A stretch of DNA of 64,000 bases from Pedobacter sp. D749 (lineage in GTDB: Bacteria; Bacteroidota; Bacteroidia; Sphingobacteriales; Sphingobacteriaceae). How positions within the stretch are numbered: position 1 is the stretch's first letter; each line of letters begins with the position of its first letter. Under the pieces are notes generated by a model, which saw nothing but the letters and a program-made list of their open reading frames with translations, ran no database searches and was not told the origin of the DNA. The stretch is from assembly GCF_019317285.1 (NCBI RefSeq), contig NZ_CP079218.1, forward strand, positions 2,232,001-2,296,000. The letters run 5' to 3'. Positions 17,312 through 25,831 of the stretch are shown here, piece after piece. A program made the position numbers and the translations under genes.

Positions 17312-18730
17312 ATGAACATTAAAAAATTAATATTATTAATAGTTGGCGTGGTTTCTTTAGCCGCATGTCATAAAGACTTGGGTAATTACGATATCGATTT
17401 ACCTATAGAGCCTAAATTGGCCAACCTTGATTCTGTTTACACCGCAAGTGTTGGGGATAGTTTGATCATCAAACCAAAAATAGAAGGAGCAGATGCTGCT
17501 AATATCGAACTTCAATGGAAAATTAGTGTGATGGAAGGGAATGATGTTCTCTATACCGGACCAGCTCTAAGAATTATATTTGGTTTGCAGGCTAAAAGAT
17601 ATTCTGCACGCCTTACTGTATTTAATAAGGCGAATGGAATGAAGTATTTCCATAATTTTTTTGTCGATGGCGGAACCGAATTTGCCAGTGGTACAACGGT
17701 ATTGAGTGTCGAAAATGGGATCACGCAATTTTCATTTGTAAAGCCAGATGGTAGCGTGCAGGCACGTTTGTACAGGGCTATGCAGGGGAAAGATTTGCCT
17801 GTAAACCCCACAAATTTATTTCTGCTAAAAAATATATTTACAAATAACCTATTGGGATACTGGATCATTACAAAAAATGGTGGGATCAGGTTGGAACCGA
17901 ATACCATGCAGGAAGAACCGAAATACCCTAATACTCTTAAAGATAACTTTTTTACATCGCCAGATGATTTGGAGGTGGGTTCTCTGATCTCGCATCCTCA
18001 AGGGGTAATGATGGGCGTTGTAAATGGTAAATTTTACGGCGGAACAACAAGCACCTGGGACCAGGCAGCTACTTATGGAATGTTCGGCTTACCTGCTGAT
18101 GGTGATTATGAGTTGGCTCCGTCTTTTGTGATGAGCTTTACGCAAACGGCTACTTATTTTATTGGCTTCGACAAAAACAGAAAGCAATTTGTCAGGATCA
18201 ATCTTTATGGAGCACCTGTTTATTTTGGTACCCAATACTCCGTTACTACAACAACTGCCTTCGATCCTTTAAATGTGGGGATGGATCTTGTTCATTTGGA
18301 GCAACTTAATAACGCAGATTGTTTCGCCTATTGTAAAGGAACTGATGGAAAGATTTACGAATTAAAGTTCAATGTTCAGTTTAACGGGCCATTTACCTTT
18401 ACGCCTCAACATAAACGTCTTTTTGTCCGTCAGGAGCTAATTAATGAAAATACTAAATGGAGTGGCGCTAAAAACGGGGTAATTTATATTGCCAATGGCA
18501 GTAAGGTTTATCGGTATAATCCTGTAAATGAAGAACTCAGGGAACTGGCTACCAGCTTTAGCGGCAAAACGATCACGATGCTAAAATTGAGCGAAGACGA
18601 GGAAACCTTAATGGTAGGAACAGAAGAAGCCGTTTCTTTCCTAAATATTGCTACAGGCATGAACGGCGTATTCCTCAAAAAGATTGAGGGTATTCCAGGT
18701 GCTCCTGTAGATATCGCAATCAGAAAATAA
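17312..18730 (+). CDS. PKD-like family lipoprotein
   Basis: About 472 residues from the ATG at 17312, 10 bases after the previous stop. An earlier in-frame ATG at 17276 would overlap the DUF4843 gene and push the signal peptide inward. The lipidated Cys is residue 19 (SLAAC, then HKDLGNYD). A PKD-like immunoglobulin-type domain (about 45-125, with WKISVMEGNDVLYTGPAL) precedes a C-terminal beta-propeller-like region (about 130-470, with repeated strands such as VIYIANGSKVYRYNP). This type regularly accompanies SusCD and DUF4843. It is probably surface exposed and substrate contacting. Confidence 0.75.
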   Translation: MNIKKLILLIVGVVSLAACHKDLGNYDIDLPIEPKLANLDSVYTASVGDSLIIKPKIEGADAANIELQWKISVMEGNDVLYTGPALRIIFGLQAKRYSARLTVFNKANGMKYFHNFFVDGGTEFASGTTVLSVENGITQFSFVKPDGSVQARLYRAMQGKDLPVNPTNLFLLKNIFTNNLLGYWIITKNGGIRLEPNTMQEEPKYPNTLKDNFFTSPDDLEVGSLISHPQGVMMGVVNGKFYGGTTSTWDQAATYGMFGLPADGDYELAPSFVMSFTQTATYFIGFDKNRKQFVRINLYGAPVYFGTQYSVTTTTAFDPLNVGMDLVHLEQLNNADCFAYCKGTDGKIYELKFNVQFNGPFTFTPQHKRLFVRQELINENTKWSGAKNGVIYIANGSKVYRYNPVNEELRELATSFSGKTITMLKLSEDEETLMVGTEEAVSFLNIATGMNGVFLKKIEGIPGAPVDIAIRK

Positions 18731-18766
18731 CCTTAGTCCATAAGGCTGTCGCATAAATATAGAATT

Positions 18767-18835
18767 GTCATCCTGAGCTTGTCGAAGGAACTGCTTAAAA
18801 GGCCTTACATGGCGTTTCGACAGGCTCAACGTGAC
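18767..18835. repeat. REP-like inverted repeat, type GTCATCCTGAGC
   Basis: The left arm GTCATCCTGAGCTTGTCGAA and the right arm TTTCGACAGGCTCAACGTGAC are near-perfect complements. A second copy lies at 53822-53889. It sits inside the SusCD operon, between the PKD-like and TlpA genes. Confidence 0.8.
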
Positions 18836-18901
18836 AAATTCGATTGAATTACAATTAATGATACAGCCTCATGAAAATTATAACCATAAAAAAACATACA
18901 A

Positions 18902-20035
18902 ATGAAAATCATAAAATTAGCAGTATTGGCCTTTTTGTTACCAGCTTTAAGCTGGGCACAGGCACCAAATTTTAGTTTAACAGGCAAAATAGGTTCGCTG
19001 GGTGCACCAGCGATGGCTTATATTGATTACATGGATAACGGTGTAAGTCACGAAGATTCAGTAGCACTTGTTAACGGAAGTTTCAAATTTACCGGAAATA
19101 TTTCTGGCAATGCCTACGCCCGTATGGCATTGGATCATACGGGTGGGGGTAAAGGTAAGGCCGTTTATACCGGAGATGTGATTTACTTTTATTTCGGTAA
19201 AGAACAGGTAACGATCACTTCAAAAGATTCTCTGGAAAATGCTGTTTTTGCTGGCTCGAAAGTTTATCAGGAATATGATGCCTATAACAAAGCCATCGGT
19301 GGTACTATTATGGCGCTTACCAAAGCCGTTAATATCGATTTTAACCGTGGTACACCAGATCAGCAAAAAGATACCGCTTACATGAAGGCAGTAGATCTGC
19401 GTTTCAGAAAAAATATCCAGAACCGAACAGAGAAACAGTTTCAATTTGCAAAAGAACACCCAACATCATACTTCTCTTTAGTGGCACTTTCAGAAGCTGC
19501 CGGAAGCAAGGTTGATGTAGCCAAGGTTGAACCGCTTTTTAACGCCCTGAACAAAGTTTATCGCGAAACCGATATGGGTAAAGAACTCGCTCAGCGTATT
19601 GCTGCAAGCGGCATTACCGCTGTTGGAAATGTTGCACCGCTTTTTACACAGAACAATGTAGTAGGCAAGCCGGTTTCATTAGCCAGCTTAAAAGGAAAAG
19701 TAGTTCTGGTTGAGTTTTGGGCAAGCTGGTGTGGTCCGTGCAGGGCTGAAAATCCGAACCTGGTCAAACAATATCAAACCTACAAGGATAAAGGCTTCGA
19801 GATTATTTCAGTTTCATTGGATAATGTAAAGGAACGCTGGTTAGAGGCGATTGAAAAAGATGGCTTAGACTGGATTCATGTTTCTGACCTGAAAGGATGG
19901 AACAACGAAGTCGGCCGTTTATATGGCGTACGTGCAGTACCTGCAAGTTTTCTGGTAGATGCGCAAGGCAAAATTATTGGCAATGGCTTGCGTGGCGAAC
20001 CTTTGAATAAAAAGCTTGCTGAAATATTCAATTAG
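18902..20035 (+). CDS. TlpA-family thiol-disulfide oxidoreductase with DUF4369-like domain
   Basis: A 377-residue exported protein. The signal peptide is cut near SWAQA. An N-terminal DUF4369-like beta domain (about 24-130) and a helical linker lead to a thioredoxin domain (about 245-377). The active site is WCGPC with Cys277 and Cys280, and the cis-proline loop is VRAVPAS. Such proteins reduce disulfides or cytochrome c haems in the periplasm or at the outer membrane. It follows a 171-base gap that holds a REP element, so it may have its own transcript. A second TlpA protein and an nDsbD-like fusion follow, suggesting a local thiol-transfer chain. Confidence 0.85.
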   Translation: MKIIKLAVLAFLLPALSWAQAPNFSLTGKIGSLGAPAMAYIDYMDNGVSHEDSVALVNGSFKFTGNISGNAYARMALDHTGGGKGKAVYTGDVIYFYFGKEQVTITSKDSLENAVFAGSKVYQEYDAYNKAIGGTIMALTKAVNIDFNRGTPDQQKDTAYMKAVDLRFRKNIQNRTEKQFQFAKEHPTSYFSLVALSEAAGSKVDVAKVEPLFNALNKVYRETDMGKELAQRIAASGITAVGNVAPLFTQNNVVGKPVSLASLKGKVVLVEFWASWCGPCRAENPNLVKQYQTYKDKGFEIISVSLDNVKERWLEAIEKDGLDWIHVSDLKGWNNEVGRLYGVRAVPASFLVDAQGKIIGNGLRGEPLNKKLAEIFN

Positions 20036-20059
20036 TTACTGGCGGATAAACTATAGGTA

Positions 20060-21928
20060 ATGAAAAGAATACTAACGGCATGCCTGATGCTGGTTTCTCT
20101 GCTCACTTTTGGGACTGAGAAATATCGGGAGAAAATTGCATTAAAGGTTTTGTATGTGGGCTATAATCCCGATAAGCCGATGCCAAAAAATGTAGTTTAT
20201 TATTCAACTACCCCAGCGGTTATCGAAAAAATTTACAAAACCAGAATGGCAGATTTTAAAGCCTTTTTGGAACAACGTTTTACAGAAGTTAAAGTGGTAG
20301 ATGTGGCTGAATACAAGGTAGAAATGTCTAATGAGGTTGATGTAACGCTGATGGATGCCGGTCCGGTTAACATGCCCGCAAACTTTAGTCGCCCGATGGT
20401 TTTAATGCATGCCATGGCTCCTAACGTTGGTTTACCTTTAGGTTTAAAGTTCGATTGGTATTGCCAGTGCCTGGATGATGAAGCCCTGAACATCAAAACC
20501 AATCATCCCATTTTTAATACGCCAAATGCTGTAAAACTAACCATGGTGAAAAAACCGACTCCAGGTTCTTTTTTTAATGGTCATCAGGGCATTGGTACAC
20601 CAAAAGTAATGGATATGTGGCAGGTGGTAAAGCAAGGCTTTTCTTCAAAAGAACCTTACCTGATTGGAATGGTTTCTCATGGCGAAGGATTTAATGATTC
20701 GCCTGACGCTGAGTCTATTTCAGGTGGTGTTTGCCTTAAAAATGCCGAAGCAGTGGCTTTAGGTCGTCAGGGGAATTATTTTATGTGGGGTTTTGCAGGC
20801 TCTCCTGATTATATGACAGACGAGGCCAAAGATGTTTTTGTAAACACCATCTGTTATATTAAAAAATTCGATCGTCTTCCGGCTATTGTTAAAAAAGTGC
20901 AGATCGAAACCCGGAGCGGCATAGATGAACTAATCTATCGGTTAAGCAAAGATCTTTATAACCAGGCCATTGTTTCAAGAAGGGAAGGCAACCTTCGTAT
21001 GCTGAAAATGCAGCAGGAATTAAAGGATAAAAAAGCAAAAGGCGAAGATATTGGTCATGGCAACGAAATGTTCTTAAAAATGCCCATAACCAATGATACA
21101 CAATCATTTGAGGATTATGTAAAAGGTTATGCCGGCGATAGTTTATTCACCATTTATGGTACTAATATCAATCTCTATCATAAGTATTATCGTCAAAATT
21201 ATGAGTATTTCTATCCTTCAGGCGTGTATACCCTTCGGTTAGATCTTGATGCACAAAAACTGGGTATTTCTAACCGTAAAGTAGCGCTTTTAGATAAATG
21301 CATAAGTTTATTAGAAGCCGGCAAAGAAGTGGCGATGGCTCAACGCTTGCTCGAACGTTACACCACTGAAAAATTCAGCAAAGCAACTGAATGGAAAAAT
21401 TGGCTCAATTTAAACCGTAATAAGCTCTTCTATACCGAATCTGGTGGCTTCAAATTTATGGTCAATACTTATGGAAAAAGTCTTCCTATTAGCCAGCAAC
21501 AAAGTCACCAATTGCCAAAAGCGATTATAAGTGATGAACCGACCACAGCCGATCCGGTTGCGGTTTCGGCAAGGTTTATTCCGGGCAATGGCAATAAAAA
21601 AGACAGTTTGCTTATCGAAGCCAAAATTTTAAAAGGCTGGCATATTTATGCTTATGTATCCAAAGATAATCCATTCGTGGTAACCGAAACCCGCCTCGAA
21701 CTTCCTGAAGGCGTAGTAGCTGATCAGGAATGGAAAACTACAGCAGCTATTCCATATCCGGGCAATGAGGGCATGTTTATTTTTGAAGGAAAGGCAAACT
21801 TTAGGATAATGGTCGATTACAGCAAGGCAAAAGCCGGTACTAAAATTAGATGTGGACTTTACTATCAGGTATGTGACGAAACCAAATGTTATCCACCGAA
21901 AGAAAAGATATTGGAGATACTCATTTAA
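20060..21928 (+). CDS. ThuA/GATase1-like domain fused to nDsbD-like domain
   Basis: A 622-residue exported protein with a signal peptide ending near TFGTE. The N-terminal half (about 28-275) resembles ThuA-like proteins of the class I amidotransferase fold. Clues are IALKVLYVGYNPDK, then HGEGFNDSPDAES and the late segment QGNYFMWGFAGSPDYMTDE followed by FVNTICYIKKFD. A helical middle (275-480) is unassigned. The C-terminal part (about 505-622) matches the N-terminal domain of DsbD, ending YQVCDETKCYPPKE with Cys605 and Cys610 placed as the nDsbD pair. There is no membrane span and no thioredoxin part, so it must exchange electrons with another protein, perhaps the TlpA proteins on either side. 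The fusion is unusual. Confidence 0.6.
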   Translation: MKRILTACLMLVSLLTFGTEKYREKIALKVLYVGYNPDKPMPKNVVYYSTTPAVIEKIYKTRMADFKAFLEQRFTEVKVVDVAEYKVEMSNEVDVTLMDAGPVNMPANFSRPMVLMHAMAPNVGLPLGLKFDWYCQCLDDEALNIKTNHPIFNTPNAVKLTMVKKPTPGSFFNGHQGIGTPKVMDMWQVVKQGFSSKEPYLIGMVSHGEGFNDSPDAESISGGVCLKNAEAVALGRQGNYFMWGFAGSPDYMTDEAKDVFVNTICYIKKFDRLPAIVKKVQIETRSGIDELIYRLSKDLYNQAIVSRREGNLRMLKMQQELKDKKAKGEDIGHGNEMFLKMPITNDTQSFEDYVKGYAGDSLFTIYGTNINLYHKYYRQNYEYFYPSGVYTLRLDLDAQKLGISNRKVALLDKCISLLEAGKEVAMAQRLLERYTTEKFSKATEWKNWLNLNRNKLFYTESGGFKFMVNTYGKSLPISQQQSHQLPKAIISDEPTTADPVAVSARFIPGNGNKKDSLLIEAKILKGWHIYAYVSKDNPFVVTETRLELPEGVVADQEWKTTAAIPYPGNEGMFIFEGKANFRIMVDYSKAKAGTKIRCGLYYQVCDETKCYPPKEKILEILI

Positions 21929-21994
21929 GCTATCTATGCGCTCGGCATGGCCGGTAAAATGGCCTTGCCTTTTTTTTAACCTTTAACTTAAAAT

Positions 21995-22582
21995 ATGAAA
22001 TCTTTTTTGAGGCTTTGCATCCTGGCTTCTTTGTGTCTGTTTGCACGTATTTCTGTATCGGCGCAAACAGCTGTAAGCAACACTGATTCCTTGCACAATA
22101 AACTTTTATCAGAAATGATTGCTGTGCCTGCACCTAATTTTACCTTAAAAGACCTTGACGGAAATGTGGTATCGTTAAAAGGCCTGAAAGGAAAAGTAAT
22201 TGTACTCGATTTCTGGTCGACATGGTGTGTGCCCTGCAAAAAATCTTTTCCTGCAATGCAGTTAGCCGTTAATACCTATAAAAATGATTCAGCTGTAAAG
22301 TTTTTATTTATCCATACTTGGGAAACCACCAAAACATCCGTTGAAGATGTAAAGAAATACATTGCACAATCAGGTTTTAATTTTCAAGTGCTGATGGATC
22401 TGAAAAATGAAACAGGCCGAAATGCCGCAGTTGAAGATTATGGCGTAAGTGCCATTCCAGCAAAATTCATCATTGACAAAACAGGTAATATCGTATTTAA
22501 ACTTACCGGATTCACCGGAACCGATGCCAATGCACTCGAGGAAATTTCTGAGCGGATTACATTGGCAAAAAATCATAAGTAA
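21995..22582 (+). CDS. TlpA-like thioredoxin (second copy)
   Basis: A 195-residue exported thioredoxin-fold protein. The signal peptide ends near SVSAQT. The redoxin domain covers about 45-190 with active site WCVPC at Cys78 and Cys81 and cis-proline loop VSAIPAKF. It lacks the long N-terminal domain of the TlpA protein at 18902. The motif fits a periplasmic disulfide reductase. It starts 66 bases after the fusion protein and is separated by 2 bases from the protease gene, so it is translated as part of this operon. Confidence 0.85.
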   Translation: MKSFLRLCILASLCLFARISVSAQTAVSNTDSLHNKLLSEMIAVPAPNFTLKDLDGNVVSLKGLKGKVIVLDFWSTWCVPCKKSFPAMQLAVNTYKNDSAVKFLFIHTWETTKTSVEDVKKYIAQSGFNFQVLMDLKNETGRNAAVEDYGVSAIPAKFIIDKTGNIVFKLTGFTGTDANALEEISERITLAKNHK

Positions 22583-22584
22583 TC

Positions 22585-24261
22585 ATGAATAATTATATCA
22601 AGGGAATTTTGATAACGGTGGTGATGCTACCCGGATTAAATGCTGCTGCACAAAAAAAGCAGGTAGCCAAATTCCAGAAAACCATAACCGAAGCCGTTAA
22701 AAAAGCATATCCCGCAAGTGTAAGGATGTGGGGTTTCGATGTGCAGCAAAACCAAAGAACCAGTGCGCAGTTTAGCGGTGTGGTAGTTAGTGCAGACGGT
22801 TATATCTTAACGGCAGCACACACCATTTTACCTAGTAAAAACTATAAGGTCTTTTTTCCTGATGGCCGCGAATGTATTGCCCTGGCTTTAGGTAAAATAG
22901 ACAATAAGGAGACGCCAGGCATTCCAGATGTAGGCATGATGAAAATTACCGATAAAGGCACCTATCCATTTGCTGAGATGGGCTATTCTGCAAGTTTGGT
23001 TAAAAATGAACCTTGTATCAGTATTTCATATCCCGAAACCTTAAATCAAACGCTGCCAACATTAAGGTTAGGAAATATTGCAGAAGTGAAAAATGAATAT
23101 GGCTTTATTCGCTCCACCTGCAAAATGGAACCAGGTGATTCTGGCGGACCTTTATTTGACTATTATGGCCGAGTTATCGGGTTACATAGTGCGATTGATG
23201 TTTCCGAAGAAATGAATTTCGAAATTCCCGTTGACCTTTATCGCGGCTATTGGACGGCTTTAAACAGCGAAAGACTTTATACGGCTTTCCCGGAAAAGAA
23301 GGATAGTGTGAAAACAGATCCCTTGTCTTTGCTATTGCAGAGAGAAAGTAAACAAAAGGCTTTACATCCTGATTTTGATCTGTCAACGCCCAAAAATAGC
23401 TGCTTTTCGATCAAAAGTATAATTAAAGGAAAATCCCAGCATATTTACGCCACTTTATTGAATGTTAATATAGCAAATGGAGCTAAAAAACAGTTTTTGT
23501 TGACTAAAAACACGATGGTTGGCGAGCAAATGCAATGTGAGATTAATGGAGTTGCCGTGCCAATCAGGTTAATTGGAAAAGATCAGGAAAATGACCTGGT
23601 TTTATTCGAACTTGAACAGCGGATAACCGGTGGGATTGATTTAAATATCTCTGATAGCAATAGTGTTAAAATAGAGATGGGTAAACTTCTTTATAGCATT
23701 GATCCCTCAGGCAAAGTGATGCATAGTGTTTTGGGGAGTACACTATTTAATTTGCCTAAAATTAACAGTCAGCCTTATTTGGGCGCAATGGTAGTTTATA
23801 GTTCCAGTCCCATTCAGTTTTCGTTAATTAAAAAAGGCAGTCCGGCAGAAAAAGCAGGTATAAAAGTTGGCGACGAACTGATTAGCATTAATGGAAAAAC
23901 GATGAAAAAGGCTAGTGAATTTGCACCAGAAATACTGAAATACTGGGCAGATGACGAGCTTACTTTAGAATGGCAAAATGCTTCGGGTAAGATGAGTAAA
24001 ACACTAAAACTAGAAGGAAGGGGGCAGTCAGTATTTAATCATCCGGCAGAGAAATTTGAAGGCGGGAAATCAGGCCGAAGAGACGGCTTTAATGCGATTT
24101 TTACGCACGATGCCGCCATTAAAGCAAACGCCTGTGGATCGCCTGTTTTCGATTGGGAAGGTAATTTTTATGGGATCAATATTGCCAGGTATAGCCGGAC
24201 AACTACTGTTGTGATGCCGAAGAAAACAATCGCTGAGTTCATTTTGAAGAGTATTCAATAG
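22585..24261 (+). CDS. trypsin-like protease with PDZ and a degenerate second protease domain
   Basis: A 558-residue exported protein with a signal peptide ending near GLNAAAQ. The first domain (about 30-240) is a trypsin/HtrA-like protease with an apparently intact triad: His79 in LTAAH, Asp115 in IPDVGMM and Ser186 in GDSGGPLFD. A second, similar barrel runs from about 265 to 558. Its triad positions read Asn309, Asp337 and Cys517 (NACGSPVFDWEGNFYG), so it is probably inactive or uses Cys. A PDZ domain (about 394-480, KGSPAEKAGIKVGDELISINGK) appears inserted inside this second barrel. It is the last gene of the operon, 2 bases after the thioredoxin. It may cut proteins made accessible by disulfide reduction. 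Confidence 0.8.
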   Translation: MNNYIKGILITVVMLPGLNAAAQKKQVAKFQKTITEAVKKAYPASVRMWGFDVQQNQRTSAQFSGVVVSADGYILTAAHTILPSKNYKVFFPDGRECIALALGKIDNKETPGIPDVGMMKITDKGTYPFAEMGYSASLVKNEPCISISYPETLNQTLPTLRLGNIAEVKNEYGFIRSTCKMEPGDSGGPLFDYYGRVIGLHSAIDVSEEMNFEIPVDLYRGYWTALNSERLYTAFPEKKDSVKTDPLSLLLQRESKQKALHPDFDLSTPKNSCFSIKSIIKGKSQHIYATLLNVNIANGAKKQFLLTKNTMVGEQMQCEINGVAVPIRLIGKDQENDLVLFELEQRITGGIDLNISDSNSVKIEMGKLLYSIDPSGKVMHSVLGSTLFNLPKINSQPYLGAMVVYSSSPIQFSLIKKGSPAEKAGIKVGDELISINGKTMKKASEFAPEILKYWADDELTLEWQNASGKMSKTLKLEGRGQSVFNHPAEKFEGGKSGRRDGFNAIFTHDAAIKANACGSPVFDWEGNFYGINIARYSRTTTVVMPKKTIAEFILKSIQ

Positions 24262-24306
24262 CTTAGTTTTTCGCCACGGAAACACAGAAGTCACAGAGTT
24301 TCTAAT

Positions 24307-24420
24307 GGTCGGTGTCTCACCGACCATTGCTTAGTATCTATTGCCTAACATATTTCGGTCAGTGAAATACCAACCGATAAGGACTGCCCAAACCGAAGTG
24401 CGCTACACCTGCATTTCTCA
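24307..24420. repeat. ~110-bp repeat, copy 1
   Basis: Starts GGTCGGTGTCTCACCGACCA and continues through CCTAACATATTTCGGTCAGTG and GACTGCCCAAACCGAAG to CACCTGCATTTCTCAA. The first 19 bases form an internal palindrome. It aligns along its whole length with the copy at 24600-24710, with scattered substitutions. Confidence 0.75.
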
Positions 24421-24599
24421 ACAATACATGATGCATTTTTTGAAGCGCATTGCCTGTGCTAGTATTAAAGTTGCTTCCCGTGCTTCGCTATATCCCTTCG
24501 CTGCGCTTTGGGGATGCCGCTATGCCCGGGGCTAAGCACGCTTTTTCTGCAAGGAATCTATTGCTTAAAATTCAAAGGGCCTGAATGAATTTTTCTAGT

Positions 24600-24710
24600 G
24601 GTCGATGTCTCACCGACCACTGCTTAGGATTTGTTGCCGAACATATTTCTGTCGGTGAGACACCGACCGATAAGGGCTGCCCAAACCGAAGAGCACTGCA
24701 CCTGCTTTTC
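24600..24710. repeat. ~110-bp repeat, copy 2
   Basis: Starts GGTCGATGTCTCACCGACCA, then CCGAACATATTTCTGTCGGTG, GGCTGCCCAAACCGAAG and CACCTGCTTTTCA. This copy also contains GTCGGTGAGACACCGACCG in the middle, which pairs with the start. Confidence 0.75.
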
Positions 24711-24749
24711 AAAAAGTGGTGTGTATGAAAGGGCCTCTTTTTTTAATCT

Positions 24750-24950
24750 TTACAATTTTACTCTCTTTGCTTTTGGTTCTGGTTTTTCAGGTAATTGTAT
24801 CGATAAAATCAAATCAATACTTTCCGAATTGATTTCATAATCGGCTGCAATTTTTTCCCATCTTTTTAATTCTGATTGTAAGGTTTCAATTTCCTTACCT
24901 AATGATTCGATCTTATTCTGGATTGATTTTCTAACGTTTGTATTTGCCAT
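24750..24950 (-). CDS. small coiled-coil protein, unknown function
   Basis: A 66-residue acidic-basic protein. Residues 8-40 (KSIQNKIESLGKEIETLQ and onward) have a heptad-like pattern typical of a short coiled coil. A Pro/Lys-rich tail ends AKRVKL. It is convergent with nothing and divergent from the Crp/Fnr gene, 197 bases away. I do not recognise a family. The amino-acid composition looks protein-like, unlike the frames in the adjacent repeats. Confidence 0.5.
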   Translation of the reverse strand: MANTNVRKSIQNKIESLGKEIETLQSELKRWEKIAADYEINSESIDLILSIQLPEKPEPKAKRVKL

Positions 24951-25147
24951 AACACAAAATTATGATTTGATGGCATATCTTTAAACTTCTTTGTTGCAAG
25001 CGTGTATATAAAAAATGCTAAGTGTTCTATTTCAGCGAGTTTTATTCTTATAAAATTTTCAACAATAGTGAAGAATCGCCGAATTTGTATGGTATAGCAT
25101 AAAATTGTGCAATCATTTCTTATTTTTACCCAACATCCCTGATAAAC

Positions 25148-25831
25148 ATGAAGAAAAACAATAGCTGCGATCTTAAAACCTGTTTTATGTGCCAACTCAC
25201 ATTAAAAGAATGGCATCCTGCTATTGAAGGTCATAAACGGAATTTTATTGCAAAAAAAGGGGAGGTGATTATCAAAGAAGGCGATCCTGTTAGTGGTGTT
25301 TATTTTGTAACTTCAGGCAATGTGAAAGTGCATAAACAATGGGGCGATAAAGAACTGATTTTACGCTTTGCAAATGATGGTGCCATAATCGGACATCGGG
25401 GAATTAGCAGCAATACTTCTACCTACCCAATCTCAGCAACGGCTTTAGAAACCACTAAACTTTGTTTTGTAGATATCGAATTTTTTAAAACCACCATAAA
25501 AGTAAATCAAGAATTTGCCTATGGTTTATTAATGTTTTATGCAGATGAACTGCATGCTTCGGAAAAGAAAATGCGTAATTTGGCTTTAATGTCGGTTAAG
25601 GGAAGACTTGCAGTAGCCATTTTAGGATTGCGGGATCAGTTTGGACTAGACGAAGAGGGATTTTTAAATCTGGCTTTAAGCCGTCAGGATCTGGCTGCCT
25701 TTACCGGTGCAACTTATGAAACCGTTTTTAGAACTATGAATGAGCTACTCGCTGAAAAATTAGTGGTAGTTAATGGAAAGCAGATCGGCATTTTAAGCGA
25801 AGCTGGATTAATAGATTTGAGTAGTAAATAA
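25148..25831 (+). CDS. Crp/Fnr-family transcription regulator with four-cysteine FNR-like set
   Basis: A 227-residue regulator. The cyclic-nucleotide-binding-like beta barrel covers about 28-120 (GEVIIKEGDPVSGVYFV). A dimer helix and a Crp-type winged helix follow (about 170-227, LSRQDLAAFTGATYETVFRTM). It has exactly four cysteines visible: Cys7, Cys12 and Cys15 near the N terminus and Cys106 in the barrel. FNR ligates a [4Fe-4S] cluster with three N-terminal Cys and one in the barrel, so this may be an O2- or NO-responsive relative, though the CX4CX2C spacing differs from E. coli FNR. It lies before mobA and the nitrate cluster and could control them. Confidence 0.85.
   Translation: MKKNNSCDLKTCFMCQLTLKEWHPAIEGHKRNFIAKKGEVIIKEGDPVSGVYFVTSGNVKVHKQWGDKELILRFANDGAIIGHRGISSNTSTYPISATALETTKLCFVDIEFFKTTIKVNQEFAYGLLMFYADELHASEKKMRNLALMSVKGRLAVAILGLRDQFGLDEEGFLNLALSRQDLAAFTGATYETVFRTMNELLAEKLVVVNGKQIGILSEAGLIDLSSK

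Larger units (their letters stand above)
24262..24749. other. 488-base intergenic region of repeats
   Basis: After the protease gene there is a CCACGGAAACACAGAAG-type short repeat (about 24273-24289, also seen near 59238) and then two copies of a repeat of about 110 bases, described separately. Open frames of 64 and 69 codons here are similar to each other only because they cross the repeats. I see no real gene. Confidence 0.6.

Noticed and set aside
24341..24840. Two short plus-strand frames with similar proteins (starting MPNIFRSV and MLPNIFLSV)
   Set aside because: They resemble each other only because both cross the duplicated 110-bp repeat. Neither has a credible start region or composition.
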